From: SHYQ01 sp041674525
GTDB taxonomy: Bacteria > Chloroflexota > Dehalococcoidia > UBA2979
Direction of reading: 5' to 3'
DNA: 64,000 nt
Assembly: GCA_041674525.1 (NCBI GenBank)
Contig: JBAYVN010000002.1
Coordinates: 1-64,000 of the forward strand
This document shows, piece after piece, positions 60,103-64,000 of the stretch. The notes under the pieces were generated by a model, which did no database searches, had not been told where the DNA came from, and saw only the letters and a program-made list of their open reading frames with translations. Each line of letters opens with the position of its first letter. Within the stretch, counting starts at the first letter, position 1. The position numbers and the translations under genes are program-made.

Positions 60103-63100
60103 GTGTTTCAGAAGATCCTCGTGGCCAACCGCGGCGAGATCGCGATCCGAGCGTTCCGCGCGGCGCACGAGCTGGGTGTGCGCACCGTCGCCATCTTCCC
60201 GTACGAGGATCGCTCCTCCACCCACCGCATGACGGCGGACGAGGCGTACCAGATCGGCGTCCCCGGCCACCCGGTGCGGGCTTACCTCGACATCGCGGAG
60301 ATCATCCGCGTCGCGAAGGTGTCCGGCGCGGACGCGATATATCCTGGCTACGGGTTCCTCTCGGAGAACCCCGCGCTCGCCGAGGCGTGCCAGGAAGCCG
60401 GGATCACCTTCATCGGCCCGCCGGCGAGCGTGCTGACGATGGCGGGGAACAAGGTCACGGCGAAGGAGCACGCGGTCGCCGCGGGCGTGCCCGTGCTCAA
60501 GTCCACCCCCGCATCCCGGGATGTCGCCGAGCTGCTGCGCGGCGCGGACGAGGTCGGCTTCCCGATCTTCGCGAAGGCCGTGGCCGGGGGCGGCGGGCGC
60601 GGGATGCGCCGCGTCGACAGGCGCGAGCAACTGCCCGCGGCCCTCGAGGAGGCGATGCGTGAGGCGGAGACTGCCTTCGGCGACGCCACCATGTTCCTGG
60701 AGCAGGCGTTCCTGAACCCGCGCCACATCGAGGTGCAGATCCTCGCCGACGCGCACGGCGACGTCGTGCACCTCTTCGAGCGCGACTGCTCGCTGCAGCG
60801 GCGGCACCAGAAGGTGATCGAGATCGCCCCCGCGCCGAACCTCGACTCCCGCATCCGCGAGGCGCTCTTCCGGGACGCGGTCGCCTTCGCACGCGCGATC
60901 GGGTACGTGAACGCCGGGACCGTGGAGTTCCTGGTCGACACCGTCAGCAATCACGCCGGGCAGCACGTGTTCATCGAGATGAACCCGCGCATCCAGGTGG
61001 AGCACACCGTCACCGAGGAGGTGACGGACGTCGACCTGGTGCAGGCGCAGATCCGCATCGCCGCCGGCGAGCGCCTCGAAGACCTCGGCATCCGCCAGGC
61101 GGACCTGCGCGTGCGGGGCGCCGCGCTGCAGTGCCGCGTCACCACCGAGGATCCGCAGGCCAACTTCCGCCCGGACATCGGCCGGATCACGCAGTACCAC
61201 TCCCCCGGTGGCGCCGGCGTGCGCCTGGACGGCGGCACGATCAACCTCGGCACGGAGATCGGGCCGTACTTCGACTCGATGCTGGTGAAGCTCACCTGCC
61301 GCGGCAGGGACTTCCCACAGGCGGTGAGCCGTGCGCGGCGGTCGCTGGCCGAGTTCCGCATCCGCGGCGTCTCCACCAACATCCCGTTCCTGCAGGCCGT
61401 GCTGACGGATCCGGCGTTCCTGCGCGGCGCGCTCACCACCGCATTCATCGATGAGCGCCCGGACCTGTTGCGCGCGAACCCCGCGCGGGACCGCGGTTCG
61501 CGGATCGTGGCGTGGCTCGCGGACGTTACCGTGAACCAGCCGTACGGCAGCCGTGGCAAGATCATCAGCCCCGCGGAGAAGCTCCCGCGTATCAACCTGG
61601 ACGGCCCGGTCCCCCCGGGCTCGCGCGATCGGCTGCTGGCGCTCGGCCCCGCGGGATTCGCGCGCGCGCTTCGTCAGCAGACCGCGCTGGCCGTCACCGA
61701 GACGACGTTTCGCGATGCCCACCAGTCGCTGCTGGCGACGCGCGTGCGCACGCGCGACCTGATCGCGGTCGCGCCGTACGTCGCGAGGACCACGCCGGAG
61801 CTGCTCTCCATCGAGGCGTGGGGCGGCGCGACGTATGACGCGGCGTTGCGCTTCCTGGGCGAGGATCCGTGGCAGCGGCTGGCCGCGCTGCGCGAGGCGC
61901 TGCCCAACGTGAACATCCAGATGCTGCTGCGCGGCCGCAACACCGTGGGCTATACGCCCTACCCAACCGAGGTCACGGACGCCTTCGTGCGCGAGGCGGC
62001 CAGCACGGGCGTCGACATCTTCCGCATCTTCGATGCGCTGAACGACGTCTCGCAGATGCGCCCGGCGATCGAGTCCGTGCTCGCCACGGGGACGGCCGTC
62101 GCGGAGGTGGCGCTGTGCTACACGGGCGACCTCCTGGACCCCGCGGAGACGCTCTACACCCTCGACTACTACCTGAAGCTCGCCGAGCAGATCGTCCAGG
62201 CGGGCGCCCACATCCTCGCCATCAAGGACATGGCCGGGCTGCTGCGTCCGACCGCGGCCGAGACCCTGGTGACCGCCCTGCGCGAGCGCTTCGACCTGCC
62301 GGTGCACCTGCACACCCACGACACGCCGGGCGGGCAGCTCGCCGCGCTGCTGTACGCGAGCCGAGCGGGCGTCGACGCCGTGGACGTGGCGAGCGCGCCG
62401 ATGGCCGGGACCACGAGCCAGCCGCCTGCCTCCGCGCTGGTCGCGGCGCTGGCGCACACCCCGCGCGACACCGGCATTTCGCTGCAGGCCGTCAGCGACC
62501 TCGAGCCGTACTGGGAGGCCGTGCGCCACGTGTACCGGCCGTTCGAGTCGGGACTGCCGGCGCCCACCGGCCGCGTCTACCGGCACGAGATCCCCGGCGG
62601 CCAGCTCTCCAACCTCCGCCAGCAGGCGATCAGCCTCGGCCTGGGCGAGCAGTTCGAGAAGGTCGAGGACTGGTACGCCACCGCGAACCAGATCCTGGGC
62701 CGCCCGCCGAAGGTAACGCCGTCGTCGAAGGCCGTGGGCGACCTCGCGATGTACCTCGCGGCCGTCAACGCCGACCCCGTCTACTTCGAGGAGCACCCGG
62801 AGCGCTACGACATCCCGGACTCAGTCATCGGGTTCATGGCCGGCGAGTTGGGAGACCTCCCGGGAGGATGGCCGGAGCCCTTCCGCAGCAAGATCCTCGA
62901 GGGCCGCAAGGTCGACATCGGCGTCAAGCCGATCAGCGGCGAAGACCGCGAGGCGCTGAACGGCGACGCGGCGTCGCGGCGCCACGCGCTCAACCGGCTG
63001 CTCTTCCCGGATGCCCTGGAGGACTTCCAGCGCGTCACCGATCGCTACGGGGATCTGTCCGTGGTCGACACGGTGGAGTACCTGTACGGCCTGGAGCGCG

Positions 63101-63507
63101 GCAAGGAGCACCAGGTGGAGGTGGCGAAGGGCGTCATCCTCTACGTGGGCCTCGAGGCGATCGGGGAGGCCGACGAGCGCGGCATTCGCACGGTGATGAC
63201 GACGCTCAACGGCCAGCTGCGGCCGGTGTACGTCACTGACCGCCACATCGTGACGCGGGTGCTCGGCGCCGAGAAGGCCGACCCCGCCCGCCCGGGCCAG
63301 GTGGCCGCGCCGTTCTCGGGCTTCGTCACCATCCAGGTGCAGGTGGGCGACGCCGTCACCGCGGGCCAGACGGTCGCGACCATCGAGGCGATGAAGATGG
63401 AGGCCGCGATCACTGCTCCGATCGCGGGCATCGTGAAGCGCATCGTCATCTCGGAGACGCGGCAGGTGAACGGCGGCGACCTGCTGATGCAGATCGAGGC
63501 GCCCTGA
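60103..63507 (+). CDS. pyc: Pyruvate carboxylase
   Basis: 1134 residues from GTG 60103 behind TGGGGAGGGGG. It is a single-chain enzyme. Biotin carboxylase is about 1-450 (FQKILVANRGEIAIRAFRAA; YPGYGFLSENPALAEAC; AVAGGGGRGMRRVD; NPRIQVEHTVTEEVTDVDLV). The carboxyltransferase TIM barrel is about 520-820: TTFRDAHQSLLATRVRTRDL, and the carboxylated metal-linked Lys708 in HILAIKDMAGLLRP. The biotin carrier domain at the C-terminus has Lys1098 in TIEAMKMEAAITAP. The reaction is ATP-dependent conversion of pyruvate and bicarbonate to oxaloacetate, replenishing the TCA cycle. Transcribed alone, followed by a terminator. Confidence 0.97.
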   Translation: MFQKILVANRGEIAIRAFRAAHELGVRTVAIFPYEDRSSTHRMTADEAYQIGVPGHPVRAYLDIAEIIRVAKVSGADAIYPGYGFLSENPALAEACQEAGITFIGPPASVLTMAGNKVTAKEHAVAAGVPVLKSTPASRDVAELLRGADEVGFPIFAKAVAGGGGRGMRRVDRREQLPAALEEAMREAETAFGDATMFLEQAFLNPRHIEVQILADAHGDVVHLFERDCSLQRRHQKVIEIAPAPNLDSRIREALFRDAVAFARAIGYVNAGTVEFLVDTVSNHAGQHVFIEMNPRIQVEHTVTEEVTDVDLVQAQIRIAAGERLEDLGIRQADLRVRGAALQCRVTTEDPQANFRPDIGRITQYHSPGGAGVRLDGGTINLGTEIGPYFDSMLVKLTCRGRDFPQAVSRARRSLAEFRIRGVSTNIPFLQAVLTDPAFLRGALTTAFIDERPDLLRANPARDRGSRIVAWLADVTVNQPYGSRGKIISPAEKLPRINLDGPVPPGSRDRLLALGPAGFARALRQQTALAVTETTFRDAHQSLLATRVRTRDLIAVAPYVARTTPELLSIEAWGGATYDAALRFLGEDPWQRLAALREALPNVNIQMLLRGRNTVGYTPYPTEVTDAFVREAASTGVDIFRIFDALNDVSQMRPAIESVLATGTAVAEVALCYTGDLLDPAETLYTLDYYLKLAEQIVQAGAHILAIKDMAGLLRPTAAETLVTALRERFDLPVHLHTHDTPGGQLAALLYASRAGVDAVDVASAPMAGTTSQPPASALVAALAHTPRDTGISLQAVSDLEPYWEAVRHVYRPFESGLPAPTGRVYRHEIPGGQLSNLRQQAISLGLGEQFEKVEDWYATANQILGRPPKVTPSSKAVGDLAMYLAAVNADPVYFEEHPERYDIPDSVIGFMAGELGDLPGGWPEPFRSKILEGRKVDIGVKPISGEDREALNGDAASRRHALNRLLFPDALEDFQRVTDRYGDLSVVDTVEYLYGLERGKEHQVEVAKGVILYVGLEAIGEADERGIRTVMTTLNGQLRPVYVTDRHIVTRVLGAEKADPARPGQVAAPFSGFVTIQVQVGDAVTAGQTVATIEAMKMEAAITAPIAGIVKRIVISETRQVNGGDLLMQIEAP

Positions 63508-63536
63508 GCCCCGTCACCATCCAGTACGGAGCGACC

Positions 63537-63564
63537 GAGCAGCCCGCCGAAGGGCGGGCTGCTC
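63537..63564. terminator. Bidirectional hairpin terminator
   Basis: A 12-bp perfect stem GAGCAGCCCGCC with loop GAAG between the convergent pyruvate carboxylase and oxidoreductase genes, followed by GTTGCG. Same GCCCGCC-N4-GGCGGGC core as others in the window. Confidence 0.78.
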
Positions 63565-63607
63565 GTTGCGGGACGCCCTCTGTCTCGGAACCCGCTGTCT
63601 GAACCTG

Positions 63608-64000
63608 CTACGACTGCTTCCAGATCGCCGGCACCAGGTCATCGAGGCCGAGCGCCTGCAACGTCCCCGGCAGGGGACGGCCGCTCTCCCGGTCGCGCCC
63701 CATCAGCTCGTAGTAGTTGTCGAGCATGGCCTCCCAGTGCGGCCGCACGGACTTCCCCTCGGCGGGGCCGTCGATCGGCGCGGTGCTCCACCGCGTCGAG
63801 GGCTGCTCGGACGCCGGGGTGATGCCGTGCAGCACGTTGAACACGCGCATCACGTTCGCCGCGCGGAAGCCGACCTGCTGCGCCTCCTCCAGCGTGAAGT
63901 CCCACCCCGTCACGGCGTTCAGCTGGTCGACGATGTGCTGCAGGGGCACGCGGGTGCAGAAGACGCAGGTGCCCAGGGTGTCCTCGAACTGCCGCCGCCC
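63608..64000 (-). CDS. Aldehyde:ferredoxin oxidoreductase-family protein, C-terminal part
   Basis: About 130 C-terminal residues ending at TAG 63608; the frame is open to the window edge, so the N-terminal part with the tungstopterin and first iron-sulphur ligands lies outside. QFEDTLGTCVFCTRVPLQHI gives the conserved DxxGxCxFC region of AOR domain 3, which includes a 4Fe-4S ligand Cys. LNAVTGWDFTLEEAQQVGFR then AANVMRVFNVLHGIT, and the closing LDDLVPAIWKQS, fit the family. It oxidises aldehydes to acids with a tungsten or molybdenum pterin. GTG 63949 is not the real start. Confidence 0.82.
   Translation of the reverse strand, partial: GRRQFEDTLGTCVFCTRVPLQHIVDQLNAVTGWDFTLEEAQQVGFRAANVMRVFNVLHGITPASEQPSTRWSTAPIDGPAEGKSVRPHWEAMLDNYYELMGRDRESGRPLPGTLQALGLDDLVPAIWKQS

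Noticed and set aside
60061..62796. 911-codon minus-strand open frame opposite pyruvate carboxylase
   Set aside because: Antisense shadow with low-complexity Arg/Val/Asp-rich translation; pyruvate carboxylase on the other strand is unmistakable.

Overview
The window is a very GC-rich bacterial chromosome segment with short intergenic gaps, frequent GTG/TTG starts preceded by GGAG-type ribosome binding sites, and no rRNA, tRNA, transposase, integrase or phage gene that I could see. The gene mix (LLM-class flavin oxidoreductases, CaiB/BaiF CoA-transferases, fumarylacetoacetate-hydrolase-fold proteins, PF04199 cyclases, MaoC-type dehydratases, Tat-exported family 5 solute-binding lipoproteins, a compact Tad pilus locus, a single-chain pyruvate carboxylase) resembles Chloroflexota, perhaps the Dehalococcoidia side. 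That is an inference from gene content; a high-GC actinobacterium is the main alternative.

Layout. 1-3.7 kb: molybdopterin hydroxylase fragment, MFS exporter with no standard start codon, small HAD protein, alpha/beta hydrolase. 3.9-8.2 kb: PDC/HAMP/PAS histidine kinase, stand-alone receiver and a FapA-like (DUF342) protein. 8.5-12.4 kb: MFS transporter, Amt ammonium channel with its P-II protein, alpha/beta hydrolase. 12.7-16 kb: two LLM oxidoreductases, the second frameshifted, and a cell-wall amidase. 16-23.3 kb: catabolic genes (FAH-fold, MBL-fold, HAD, cyclase, isocitrate-lyase-family, alpha/beta hydrolase, two MaoC-type proteins). 23.6-28.4 kb: KdpDE-like two-component pair and a triple-PAS hybrid kinase. 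28.7-37.8 kb: two paralogous Tat-lipoprotein solute-binding proteins flanking a CapA-like protein, then an operon of two CoA-transferases and an FAH-fold protein. 37.8-39.7 kb: nitroreductase and Gfo/Idh/MocA oxidoreductase.

40.0-48.8 kb is a complete-looking Tad/Flp pilus operon: two Flp prepilins separated by a strong hairpin, TadE, TadG-like, CpaB/RcpC, CpaE/TadZ, CpaF/TadA, TadB, TadC, DUF192, a 21-codon repeat ORF, the prepilin peptidase and a small unknown. It is followed by a VWA-FHA membrane protein, a Yx(FWY)xxD-type lipoprotein, an AAA ATPase with an apparent winged-helix N-terminus and small unknowns. 54.7-64 kb: MFS transporter, an ECF42-like sigma factor with its DGPF/YCII partner, a second cyclase, a methyltransferase, pyruvate carboxylase and the C-terminal end of an aldehyde:ferredoxin oxidoreductase.

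The picture is a heterotroph that imports organic solutes, activates and degrades them through CoA-thioester and FAH/cyclase chemistry, replenishes oxaloacetate with pyruvate carboxylase, controls ammonium uptake with Amt/P-II, and builds a Tad adhesion pilus. The least explained features are a shared CACGTGATG-rich repeat upstream of both solute-binding genes, the repeat-encoded coupling ORF in the Tad operon, a family of tetraloop hairpins at gene ends, and an exporter lacking a canonical start codon.
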